A DNA stretch of 9,424 nucleotides from Methanocellales archaeon (GTDB taxonomy: Archaea > Halobacteriota > UBA148): assembly GCA_013415795.1 (NCBI GenBank), contig JAAEEL010000073.1, positions 1-9,424 of the forward strand, in the 5' to 3' direction. Numbering within the stretch: the first letter of the stretch is position 1; each line of letters begins with the position of its first letter. Below the pieces are notes generated by a model, which did no database searches, had not been told where the DNA came from, and saw nothing but the letters and a program-made list of their open reading frames with translations. The position numbers and the translations under genes were made by a program. Shown here piece by piece: positions 1 to 6,532 of this stretch.

Positions 1-383
1 TCATCTGGAAGATTAATGTAGGGGCAGGCCGAAACGCAATCACCACAGCCAGTGCACTTTTCCTCGTCCACATATCTGGGTTTCTTGAGTATCCTTACAG
101 TGAAGTCTCCTGCCTTGCCTGATAAGCCGGTTAGATCGGCGTTTGTTATGAGTTCGATGTTTGGATGTTTTTCAACATCCACGAGTTTAGGTGATAGAAT
201 ACATATTGAGCAATCGCCTGTTGGAAAGGTCTTATCAAGTTGTGCCATGACTCCTCCAACTGATGGAGACCTCTCTAACAAGTACACTTTGAAGCCAGAA
301 TCTGCCATATCAAGCGATGCTTGTATACCAGCTATTCCACCACCAATGATCAGTACAGCTCCTATTTTCTTAGATTTTTGCAT
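1..383 (-). CDS. hdrA: HdrA-like CoB-CoM heterodisulfide reductase subunit A, 5' part (runs off the left edge)
   Basis: The first 127 residues are visible and the rest lies beyond the window. Seen: an FAD-binding GGGIAGIQ at residues 14-21, ERSPSVGG near 37-44, an HdrA signature TFPTGDCSICILSPK around 52-66 with Cys58 and Cys61, HPNI at 73-76, and a ferredoxin motif with Cys110, Cys113, Cys116 and Cys120-Pro. This is the standard order in HdrA, the flavin/iron-sulfur subunit that bifurcates electrons in heterodisulfide reductase complexes. The ATG is well supported: AGGAG lies 8 bases upstream (392-396), and an in-frame TAA (402-404) closes the frame seven codons before it. The protein therefore begins at the FAD motif and lacks the roughly 140-residue N-terminal iron-sulfur domain of methanogen HdrA as I remember it. 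That fits the shorter HdrA-like proteins of other archaea and sulfate reducers. The family is certain; the true partner complex is unknown because downstream genes are outside the window. Confidence 0.93.
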   Translation of the reverse strand, partial: MQKSKKIGAVLIIGGGIAGIQASLDMADSGFKVYLLERSPSVGGVMAQLDKTFPTGDCSICILSPKLVDVEKHPNIELITNADLTGLSGKAGDFTVRILKKPRYVDEEKCTGCGDCVSACPYINLPD

Positions 384-391
384 AAACGCTT

Positions 392-396
392 CTCCT
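392..396 (-). promoter_or_regulatory. Ribosome binding site fixing the hdrA-like start
   Basis: AGGAG on the minus strand, 8 bases before the ATG. Together with the in-frame stop at 402-404 it shows that the short N-terminus is real and not a misplaced start. Confidence 0.75.
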
Positions 397-451
397 GGCC
401 GTTATGATCAAAAACTACTTTTAGTATAGACCCCAACTATATCTCTTCGAT

Positions 452-461
452 CTTATATAGC
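452..461 (-). promoter_or_regulatory. Archaeal TATA box for the hdrA-like gene
   Basis: GCTATATAAG on the minus strand, preceded by a purine-rich GAAAGT that could be a BRE. Transcription would start near 430, giving a leader of about 45 bases that contains the AGGAG. The TATATA core is symmetric, so it could also be read on the plus strand toward the small ORF at 483. Confidence 0.5.
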
Positions 462-482
462 ACTTTCGTTGAAGGAGTTAAA

Positions 483-614
483 TTGGATATTAAAAATCTT
501 TGGTTTTCTAATGATATGTCAAATAGGTATTTAGATATCATGACTTTTGAAAAAAATGTCGGTGAATACTTATCCCATTTATCTTTATTTCCTTATTTTT
601 TCCTTCCCATATAA
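483..614 (+). CDS. Possible small protein, 43 residues (doubtful)
   Basis: Starting at TTG 483, with AGGAG (473-477) 5 bases upstream, a frame stays open for 43 codons to the TAA at 612-614. Its 3' end overlaps the antisense 3' end of the mscS gene by 22 bases. The product would start MDIKNLWFSNDMSNRYLDIM and end in an aromatic, leucine-rich stretch. No family is recognised and no metal or nucleotide motif is seen. The symmetric TATA at 452-461 lies at about the right distance for a start near 483, but that would leave the AGGAG outside the transcript, so the two signals do not fit together well. The length is within what chance gives in AT-rich DNA, so this is only a candidate. Confidence 0.18.
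   Translation: MDIKNLWFSNDMSNRYLDIMTFEKNVGEYLSHLSLFPYFFLPI
550..556 (-). terminator. T-run terminator downstream of mscS
   Basis: Seven T in a row on the minus strand, about 37 bases after the mscS stop, with no strong hairpin. This is the usual form of an archaeal intrinsic terminator. Confidence 0.5.
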
Positions 615-1639
615 AGCGTCCTGATGGGGAAAGGTATCTCTATGTTTTCTTTCTCGAATCTCTCCTTTATCCTGGAATTTATGTGATCTATAATATCCAT
701 CTTCTTCGTTACATCTTCTATCCATACTACTAAGATTAAATTAAGAGAAAAATCATCAAACTCAGTGAAGATTATTTTCGGAGCCGGGTCATCCAAGACA
801 TCTGGTGCCTCTTTTGTTATCTCCAAAAGAACTCTTCGTACCTTAGCCATGTCTGACCCGTATGCAACCCCGATGGGTATACGAACCTTTAGCCTTCGAT
901 CTGGCTCTACGAGATTTGTCAGCTTCATCTTTGAGAGTTCTGAATTCGGTATGGTTACCATTGTGTGGTAGACGATGTCATACAACCTAGTACTCCGCAT
1001 ACCAACGTCCCTGACTTCATAAAGCTCGTCAGCACCCAACATAATTCTGTCCCCGAGCTTGAACGGGTGGTCAAGCATCATATAAAATCCAGAAAACATG
1101 TTTGAGAGGGTATCTTGCAATGCCAATGCAATTGCTAAACCAGCGACACCTAGTCCAGCTAACATCGGTGTTATGTTTATTTTCAAAATATTCAGGATTA
1201 GCAGGATACCTACGATTAAGAGAAATAGTTTTACTATTCTCTCCAAGACTGGGATTACAACCTGATCAACATTGGTATTGGTCCTCTTTGCTATAGAATG
1301 CCCATATTCCTGCATCAATGCTGGAACAATATTATATATAACCCAAGTGCCCAGGATAGAACCTATTATCCTGAATACAAGTCCAGTTTGAGCTAAAAAC
1401 GGAAATTTTACAATGGATAAAGCAAGATGGATACCAATAAGAAGTATGAGTATGTAGAGGGGGACTTTTATCGTTTTTATTAGAACATCTACACCTTTAA
1501 TCTTCGTTCTAGCTGCAAATTCCTCCAAATATTTTTCAAAAAAGCGCATGACCACCCTTGCTCCAACAATGGTCAAGAGGAGAATCGCCAATGCCTCTAT
1601 GTATTCTACATAATCCCATATCATTGCTATTTCTACCAT
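593..1639 (-). CDS. mscS: MscS-family small-conductance mechanosensitive channel
   Basis: This 348-residue membrane protein should form a homoheptameric channel that opens under membrane tension and releases solutes on osmotic downshock. Hydrophobic helices are seen near residues 14-32, 57-77, 83-104 and 133-152, followed by the Gly/Ala-rich pore helix at about 157-188 (GLGVAGLAIALALQD at 162-176). Then comes the beta domain with HPFKLGDRI (191-199), VGMRSTR (212-218) and TIPNSEL (229-235), and the C-terminal alpha/beta domain ending in IEIPFPIRTLY (333-343). With about five membrane helices it is the longer archaeal type (compare MscMJ) rather than the three-helix E. coli MscS. It is transcribed divergently from hisA. 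The start is not ideal: GGGAGA at 1654-1659 is 14 bases away. A second in-frame ATG lies at 1622-1624. The family assignment is secure; gating properties cannot be read from the sequence. Confidence 0.95.
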   Translation of the reverse strand: MVEIAMIWDYVEYIEALAILLLTIVGARVVMRFFEKYLEEFAARTKIKGVDVLIKTIKVPLYILILLIGIHLALSIVKFPFLAQTGLVFRIIGSILGTWVIYNIVPALMQEYGHSIAKRTNTNVDQVVIPVLERIVKLFLLIVGILLILNILKINITPMLAGLGVAGLAIALALQDTLSNMFSGFYMMLDHPFKLGDRIMLGADELYEVRDVGMRSTRLYDIVYHTMVTIPNSELSKMKLTNLVEPDRRLKVRIPIGVAYGSDMAKVRRVLLEITKEAPDVLDDPAPKIIFTEFDDFSLNLILVVWIEDVTKKMDIIDHINSRIKERFEKENIEIPFPIRTLYMGRKK

Positions 1640-1653
1640 TTCATTGAATAAAA

Positions 1654-1659
1654 TCTCCC
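1654..1659 (-). promoter_or_regulatory. Oddly spaced Shine-Dalgarno upstream of mscS
   Basis: GGGAGA on the minus strand is 14 bases from the mscS ATG (1637-1639) but 9 bases from another ATG (1642-1644). That upstream ATG reads Met-Lys-Trp-stop and overlaps the mscS start in a different frame. Either the spacing is simply long, or a tiny overlapping ORF precedes the channel gene. Confidence 0.35.
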
Positions 1660-1731
1660 AAGTACATTAAAAACTTATCCTATCAAAAAGATAATCTATG
1701 AGAAAATGGTTAAATTAAAGAGAGGGATAGA
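1660..1731. promoter_or_regulatory. Divergent promoter region, mscS / hisA operon
   Basis: The 92 bases between the two start codons must hold both promoters. For hisA the best TATA-like site is CATTAAAAACTT around 1665-1676, giving a start near 1696 and a leader of about 35 bases. For mscS a weaker site lies around 1690-1699 (CATAGATTAT on the minus strand). Neither is a strong consensus match, and I see no clear inverted-repeat operator. The assignment is inference from position and AT content. Confidence 0.35.
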
Positions 1732-2454
1732 GTGAAATTCGAAGTGATTCCAGCTGTGGATATAAAAGATGGGAAATGTGTCCAACTTATACAAGGCATG
1801 CCGAACAACGTTTCTTGGATAGGCAATGATCCAATCGGTATGGCCGTGAGATGGGTCGAAGATGGTGCCAAGACCTTGCACTTAATAGACTTAGATGGAG
1901 CGTTAGAAGGGGAATTAAGAAATTCAGCATTGATTGAACGGATAATAGAACGATGTCCAGTAAAGACACAAGTTGGTGGAGGCATCCGATCATACGACTC
2001 CGCAAAAGCCCTATTTGACATTGGTGCAGATAGAATAATATTGGGAACTGCTGCAATAAAAGATGTATCTCTTTTACAAAAATTATCAAGCGAATATGGA
2101 AGCGAACGAATAATGGTTTCATTGGACGCTAAGAAGGGGGAGGTCATGATCGAGGGGTGGAAAAAAAGCTCTGGTCTTAAAATAATGGATGTGGGCCTGG
2201 ATCTACAGAAACTTGGCGTAGGGTCCATCTTATTTACAAATATAGATGTAGAGGGTTTATTGGGGGGCGTGAATCAGCTGCTTATTAGGGAGTTAGTTGG
2301 GACGGTGGACATTCCCGTAATAGCCTCTGGAGGTGTTTCTTCCATTGAGGATTTGGTCGAGATTAAAAATACTGGTGCTGCTGGAGCAGTGGTTGGAACG
2401 GCACTCTATAAAGGTAATTTAACGCTAAAAGAAGCAATGAAGGTGATAAAATGA
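1732..2454 (+). CDS. hisA: Phosphoribosylformimino-5-aminoimidazole carboxamide ribotide isomerase (HisA)
   Basis: This 240-residue (beta/alpha)8 enzyme carries out the fourth step of histidine synthesis, the Amadori isomerisation of ProFAR to PRFAR. Seen: the N-terminal catalytic Asp in IPAVDI (Asp10), VGGGIR (81-86) and ILGTAA (103-108), the second catalytic Asp in SLDAKKGEV (Asp132), FTNIDVEGLL (168-177) in the archaeal form, and the second phosphate-binding half ASGGV (198-202) with VVGTALY (220-226). Length is normal. The start codon is GTG, supported by GAGGG a few bases upstream. The twin phosphate sites and paired Asp residues separate it from HisF, which has a Cys-rich N-terminus and a different loop pattern. 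It is the first gene of the seven-gene run, and its stop overlaps the hisB start as ATGA. The hisF, hisH and hisG genes are not in the window. Confidence 0.96.
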   Translation: MKFEVIPAVDIKDGKCVQLIQGMPNNVSWIGNDPIGMAVRWVEDGAKTLHLIDLDGALEGELRNSALIERIIERCPVKTQVGGGIRSYDSAKALFDIGADRIILGTAAIKDVSLLQKLSSEYGSERIMVSLDAKKGEVMIEGWKKSSGLKIMDVGLDLQKLGVGSILFTNIDVEGLLGGVNQLLIRELVGTVDIPVIASGGVSSIEDLVEIKNTGAAGAVVGTALYKGNLTLKEAMKVIK

Positions 2455-3029
2455 GAAAGACCAAGATGGAACGAAAAACCAAAGAGACAGATATCGAAAT
2501 AGATCTAAACATAGATGGAAAAGGAGAATACAATATAAGCACAAGCCTAAAATTTTTCGATCATCTGCTTTCAAGCTTAGCAATCCATGGAAAATTTGAC
2601 CTTAAACTCGCGGCATCCGGGGATGACGAACACCATATAATAGAGGACGTTGGGATCGTATTGGGCCAGGCTTTAAAAAAGTCCTTGAGAGAGAATGAGG
2701 GCATTCGTAGATTTGGACATGCAATAGTTCCAATGGATGACTCTTTGGCAATAGTGGCAATCGACATAAGTGGCAGAAGTTACCTTGTGTTCAATGCTAA
2801 ATTTTCTGCCGAAAACATAGGAGATATTAAAACCGAGATGATAAAACACTTTTTAGAGACTTTTGTTAGCAATGCTAGAATAAACATAAATGTGCGCGTA
2901 GATGGAGAGGACGATCATCATAAAAGTGAAGCGTTGTTCAAATCCCTGGCTTTAGCACTAAATGAAGCCACGAGAATTAACCAAAGAATAAAAAGTGTTC
3001 CAAGCACGAAAGGAATATTGTATGGGTAA
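2451..3029 (+). CDS. hisB: Imidazoleglycerol-phosphate dehydratase (HisB)
   Basis: This protein dehydrates imidazole glycerol phosphate to imidazole acetol phosphate, the sixth histidine step, using two manganese ions in a 24-subunit shell. It has 192 residues, the normal size of the monofunctional enzyme; the phosphatase domain of the bifunctional enterobacterial protein is absent. Seen: FFDHLL (35-40) with His46, HHIIED (61-66), VPMDDSLA (93-100), KHFLETF (132-138), DDHHKSE (154-160) and C-terminal PSTKG (184-188). The two HHxxE-type motifs are the metal ligands. The first reads HHIIED where many bacterial enzymes have HHTVED, a change I recall from archaeal members. Translation is coupled to hisA by a 4-base overlap, with AGGTGAT (2441-2447) just before the ATG. 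It overlaps metG by 8 bases. Confidence 0.96.
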   Translation: MRKTKMERKTKETDIEIDLNIDGKGEYNISTSLKFFDHLLSSLAIHGKFDLKLAASGDDEHHIIEDVGIVLGQALKKSLRENEGIRRFGHAIVPMDDSLAIVAIDISGRSYLVFNAKFSAENIGDIKTEMIKHFLETFVSNARININVRVDGEDDHHKSEALFKSLALALNEATRINQRIKSVPSTKGILYG

Positions 3030-4680
3030 AAGGACACTCGTAACTACAGCATGGCCCTATGCCAATGGACCTTTACACTTAGGACACTTAGCAGGTTCAT
3101 GCCTACCAGCAGATATCTTTGCTAGATATAACCGAATGATTGGTAACGAAACATTGATGATTTCTGGGACTGACGAGCATGGAACACCAGTATCAATGCT
3201 GGCAGAGTTAGAAGATCGTTCTCCCAAAGAGATAGTTGACGAGTACCATGAGATAATCAAGCGATCCCTACAAGAGGTGGGATGTTCATATGATATATTC
3301 ACTAGGACAACGACCAAGAACCATCGTGAAACAGCACAGGAGTTCTTTCTCAGATTGCTAAAGCACGACTTTATCTACGAAAAGATTATGGAGATGGCTT
3401 ATTGCCCAAAATGTAAAAAGTTCTTGCCTGACAGATATATGGAAGGAGAGTGTCCAAGATGTGGCGCAGAAGGCGCTAGAGGAGACCAATGCGATGAGTG
3501 TGGTAGAACCCTTGACATCATGGAATTAATCAATCCCTATTGTAAGCATTGTGGTACAAAGCCAGAGATGCGTAAGAGCAAGCATTACTTCCTTAGACTC
3601 ACAGCATTTCAAGATCGGCTGATGAGTTGGATTGAGACAAATAAAGACCTGTGGAGACCGAATGTCTATAACTTTACCATAAACTGGCTGAAAGAAGGGC
3701 TAGAGGACAGACCTATAACTCGAGACCTTGAATGGGGGGTTCCAGTGCCTGTTAAGGGAAAAGAGGATAAAGTTATCTATGTCTGGTTTGAGGCTGTTAT
3801 AGGATATATCTCAGCGACAAAACAATACTTTGCTGAAGAAGGTAAATCAGAAGCATGGAGGGTTTGGTGGGAAGACCCTGATACGGAAACTTATTATTTT
3901 ATCGGAAAGGATAATATTCCCTTCCACACAATCATATGGCCTGCAATGTTATTGGGCCATGGGAGACTAAATATACCCACAAACGTCCTAGGGAACGAGT
4001 TTCTCAATCTAGAGGGGGGCAAGTTTTCGACCAGCAAGAACCGTGCCGTCTGGTTAAATGAATACCTAAAGCATTTTGATCCAGATCCACTGAGATATTA
4101 TCTTTCCATAAACATGCCAGAATCCAAGGATGCGAATTTTACTTGGGATGAATTTCAGCGCAGAAACAACGAAGAACTTGTATCAAAACTAGGTAACTTT
4201 GCACACAGAGTTATATCATTTATTGAAAAGTTCCATGATGGAGAAATCCCAAAGCCTGAAATTCTAGATGAAAAAGATTTAGCTATGCTAAAAGAGATCG
4301 AGATATCTGTGGACATTACTGGTGATTCCATTCAAAATTGCGAGTTCAAGAAAGCTATAGCAAGGGTCATGAAGCTCGCATCATTTGGCAACCAATATTT
4401 CAATGAAAAGGAGCCGTGGAAAGATAAGGCAACGAGCAAAACAACACTTTATGTGAGCGCTTGCATCGTAAGGTCCCTTTCGATCTTAATGGCGCCTTTC
4501 CTACCCTTCTCAGCACAAAGACTTTGGATCATGCTGGGTTATGAGCACTCAGTACATGAACAGAGATGGGATTCTGCTAAGGTCCATGTCAAATCTCAGC
4601 CTATAAGGGATGTGAAGCCGTTGTTCCGTATAATACAGGGTGAGGAAATTGCAGAGCAAAGAGCAAAGTTGGATAGATGA
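3022..4680 (+). CDS. metG: Methionyl-tRNA synthetase
   Basis: This class I synthetase charges tRNA-Met and is needed for initiation and elongation. In the 552-residue product, the HIGH motif is HLGH (19-22), followed by GTDEHGTP (49-56). The zinc insertion has four knuckles at Cys128/131, 144/147, 157/160 and 174/177, so it probably binds two zinc ions. FIGKDNIPFH lies at 293-302, and the KMSKS loop is KFSTSK (334-339), the archaeal form. The alpha-helical anticodon domain follows, with NEKEPWK at 461-467. There is no C-terminal EMAPII/Trbp111-type tRNA-binding domain; the protein ends soon after the anticodon domain, so such a domain, if used, must be a separate gene. The ATG at 3022 is preferred over an upstream in-frame start because the protein then begins MGKRTLVTTAWPYANGP, the usual N-terminus, and AAAGGA lies about 8 bases before it. 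Its 8-base overlap with hisB implies coupled translation. Confidence 0.96.
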   Translation: MGKRTLVTTAWPYANGPLHLGHLAGSCLPADIFARYNRMIGNETLMISGTDEHGTPVSMLAELEDRSPKEIVDEYHEIIKRSLQEVGCSYDIFTRTTTKNHRETAQEFFLRLLKHDFIYEKIMEMAYCPKCKKFLPDRYMEGECPRCGAEGARGDQCDECGRTLDIMELINPYCKHCGTKPEMRKSKHYFLRLTAFQDRLMSWIETNKDLWRPNVYNFTINWLKEGLEDRPITRDLEWGVPVPVKGKEDKVIYVWFEAVIGYISATKQYFAEEGKSEAWRVWWEDPDTETYYFIGKDNIPFHTIIWPAMLLGHGRLNIPTNVLGNEFLNLEGGKFSTSKNRAVWLNEYLKHFDPDPLRYYLSINMPESKDANFTWDEFQRRNNEELVSKLGNFAHRVISFIEKFHDGEIPKPEILDEKDLAMLKEIEISVDITGDSIQNCEFKKAIARVMKLASFGNQYFNEKEPWKDKATSKTTLYVSACIVRSLSILMAPFLPFSAQRLWIMLGYEHSVHEQRWDSAKVHVKSQPIRDVKPLFRIIQGEEIAEQRAKLDR

Positions 4681-5173
4681 TCGCTCTGACATATCTAAAT
4701 TGAACCTTGTCGAGATGGGCAGAGATGATGCCACACTGGCCTGTACCCAAGGAAAGATTTCACTCTGGCTCGGTAAAAAGGCAAAAAGAGACTTAATCAA
4801 AAGAATTTTATCGTGCATATCAAAAGTCGATTCCTCAGTTGGATATGAAAATGAAGTCATCTGTGACTTCGATGCCATCGAAAAATACGAGAGCAGGGGT
4901 TATGTTCTAGTTTCTTATGCAAGGACAAAAAATAAATATCGAGTTTTCTTCCACGTGCCGCTTTCAAGAAAAGATGCGATGATTTGTTTCGCTGAATCAA
5001 TTGTCGATGAACTAAGGAAAGGGAATACCCAAAAAAGTTTTCTATGGAACGGCAACGCCACTAAGATAATGCTACTCTTCACAGAACTAAACGATAATGT
5101 GATGGGTTGGCAGATCAGGAGGATGGAATTCAAAGATGATTCAAATGGGGATAGCAGGAATACCCCAGGCTAA
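4640..5173 (+). CDS. Unrecognised protein of about 177 residues
   Basis: I do not recognise this family. It lies in the operon between metG (41-base overlap) and the endonuclease IV-like gene (38-base overlap), so it is very likely translated. The start is uncertain. GTG 4640 gives 177 residues but has little upstream signal. TTG 4649 has GGGTGAGG (4638-4645) just before it. ATG 4713 would give 153 residues and remove almost all of the metG overlap. The protein looks soluble and mixed alpha/beta: a charged N-terminus, then ISLWLGKKAKRDLIKRIL (40-57), a region VICDFDAIEKYESRGYVLVS (73-92), a beta-rich YRVFFHVPLS (100-109), then an amphipathic helix to about 126 and a strand-rich end. It has two cysteines after residue 50 besides an earlier one, with no zinc motif, signal peptide or membrane helix. 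The last 18 residues are Asp/Asn-rich and are encoded in DNA that also starts the next gene. Function is not predicted. Confidence 0.75.
   Translation: MRKLQSKEQSWIDDRSDISKLNLVEMGRDDATLACTQGKISLWLGKKAKRDLIKRILSCISKVDSSVGYENEVICDFDAIEKYESRGYVLVSYARTKNKYRVFFHVPLSRKDAMICFAESIVDELRKGNTQKSFLWNGNATKIMLLFTELNDNVMGWQIRRMEFKDDSNGDSRNTPG
5117..5122 (+). promoter_or_regulatory. Internal Shine-Dalgarno for the endonuclease IV-like gene
   Basis: A full AGGAGG sits inside the 3' end of the preceding gene, 13 bases before ATG 5136. It supports internal initiation. The ATG at 5123, right after it, belongs to the frame of the upstream gene. Confidence 0.6.
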
Positions 5174-5927
5174 AAAGGGAAAAGGAATGGATGCTGGCAT
5201 CAGATATCTTTCCGAGATTAAATTGGATGCCATGGAAGTCCAGTTTGTCAGGAATATTTTTATGAATAGCGACGCTGCAAAGAGGGTTGGTGAGACTGCA
5301 AAAGAGAACGGCATCAAACTTTCAGTGCATGCACCATATTACATTAACCTCGCTGGGAGCAAAGAGACTATCGAAAAAAGCAAAAAATTCATCATCAACT
5401 CTGCTCTAATAGCGATCGAAATGAGTGCAAATATAGTTGTTTTCCATCCCGGATATTATTCAAAAAAGGAAAACACGCTTGAACTGGTAAAGAACGCTTG
5501 TGATCAGATCGAAGAAAGGATAGAAAAGAAAGTGCTTCTCGGCCTTGAAACTTCTGGTAGGCGAAGTCAGTTTGGCACCATTGATGAAATTATCAAGATC
5601 ACTTCTGAGGTTGAAGGAACGGTGCCAGTGATCGATTTTGGCCACATACATGCTAGGGGCAACGGCTCTTTAAAAAGCAAAAGTGACTTTGAGGAGGTTC
5701 TTGAGATGTTTGATTCCGATGAGTTTCACATCCATTTTAGTGGAGTAGAATATGGAAAAGGAAATGAGAGAAAACACATACCTGTGGATGACGAGCCCAG
5801 CTTTGAACATCTGGCAGAGGTTTTGACGGATAGAGAATACGATGCTACAGTGATCTGTGAATCACCTTTATTAGAGGTGGACGCTTTGAAGATGAAGGAG
5901 ATCATTAATGTCAAAATCAAAAGGTGA
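5136..5927 (+). CDS. Endonuclease IV-like TIM-barrel protein (AP endonuclease 2 / xylose isomerase-like superfamily)
   Basis: In this 263-residue barrel the trinuclear zinc site of Nfo-type AP endonucleases is mostly in place: His65 (SVHAPYY), His104 (VFHPGYY), Glu138 (GLETSGR), Asp167 and His170 (VIDFGHIHAR), His200 (HIHFSG), His214 (ERKHIP) and Glu242 (CESP). In E. coli Nfo the ligand pair near His214 is Asp-x-His; here the Asp position is Arg212, so one zinc ligand appears to be missing or replaced. The N-terminus MGIAGIPQAKKGKGMDAGI is typical of archaeal members of this group. Known family members incise DNA at abasic sites, but several relatives with the same fold are sugar isomerases or uncharacterised. 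I therefore call the fold and metal site with confidence and the AP endonuclease activity only as likely. It overlaps the unknown gene by 38 bases and hxlB by 20 bases. The start at 5136 uses the internal AGGAGG; ATG 5145 is an alternative. Confidence 0.88.
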   Translation: MIQMGIAGIPQAKKGKGMDAGIRYLSEIKLDAMEVQFVRNIFMNSDAAKRVGETAKENGIKLSVHAPYYINLAGSKETIEKSKKFIINSALIAIEMSANIVVFHPGYYSKKENTLELVKNACDQIEERIEKKVLLGLETSGRRSQFGTIDEIIKITSEVEGTVPVIDFGHIHARGNGSLKSKSDFEEVLEMFDSDEFHIHFSGVEYGKGNERKHIPVDDEPSFEHLAEVLTDREYDATVICESPLLEVDALKMKEIINVKIKR

Positions 5928-6528
5928 AAATCTTAGCACAGTCAAGTCAGCGGTAAAGATGATGGGCAACCATATCATTAATTCAGTTGAGGATCTCGAA
6001 GATGAAAAAATAAAAGAGGTGATCGATCAAATCCTAAATACAAAAAAGAATGAAAAAAAGATCTTTTTGTTAGGTGCTGGCCGTTCGGGGTTGGTTGGCA
6101 GAGCATTCGCAATGAGGCTTATGCACCTCGGACTTAATGTTTTCGTGGTAGGGGAGACCAACACTCCCTCTGTGGAAAAAGGCGACATCTTGGTAGTCGT
6201 CTCCGGTTCAGGTGAAACCCAATCCGTGGTTGGTTTAGCCCAAATCGGAAAGCATCTAGGTGCGAAGATTATCTCGATTACATCCAATCCAAATTCAACA
6301 TCGGCAAGGATTGCTGATGTGTTGATCGTACTAGGAGTGAAGGTCAATACAGACGACATGGATTACCTAGAGCGCCAGGTAAGAGGGACACATAGACCCT
6401 TGCCACCACTGGGAACTTTATTTGAGATGACTTCTATGATCTTTTTAGATGGGGTCGTGGCTGCTTTGATGCAAATCACAAAGAAGAGTGCTGAAGATCT
6501 TAAACGAAGACATACAACCTTGGAGTAA
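5908..6528 (+). CDS. hxlB: 6-phospho-3-hexuloisomerase (PHI)
   Basis: This SIS-domain enzyme of the ribulose monophosphate pathway interconverts 3-hexulose-6-phosphate and fructose-6-phosphate. In archaea without the oxidative pentose phosphate pathway it acts with hexulose-6-phosphate synthase in reverse to supply ribulose-5-phosphate. Seen in 206 residues: FLLGAGRSGLVGRAFAMRL (53-71), VVGETNTP (80-87), the phosphate-binding SGSGETQSV (99-107), ITSNPNST (124-131), PLGTLFEM (167-174) and the C-terminal RRHTTLE (200-206). Glu173 and His202 match the conserved Glu and His near the active site of the family. Length is slightly above the usual 180-190, from a longer Lys/Ser-rich N-terminus. The start has GGAG (5897-5900) 7 bases before the ATG and overlaps the previous gene by 20 bases. 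No synthase (HPS) gene is visible here. Through ribose-5-phosphate and PRPP the enzyme could support histidine synthesis by hisA/hisB in the same transcript; that link is inference. Confidence 0.94.
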   Translation: MSKSKGENLSTVKSAVKMMGNHIINSVEDLEDEKIKEVIDQILNTKKNEKKIFLLGAGRSGLVGRAFAMRLMHLGLNVFVVGETNTPSVEKGDILVVVSGSGETQSVVGLAQIGKHLGAKIISITSNPNSTSARIADVLIVLGVKVNTDDMDYLERQVRGTHRPLPPLGTLFEMTSMIFLDGVVAALMQITKKSAEDLKRRHTTLE

Positions 6529-6532
6529 TAGC

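Noticed and set aside
52..429. A 125-codon plus-strand frame opposite hdrA
   Set aside because: It mirrors the HdrA-like coding region, is low-complexity Ser/Pro/Ile-rich and has no ribosome binding site.
1710..2228. A 172-codon open frame on the minus strand opposite hisA
   Set aside because: It is fully antisense to a clear HisA with all catalytic motifs. Its translation is Ser/Pro/Thr-rich without family features, as expected from a shadow frame.
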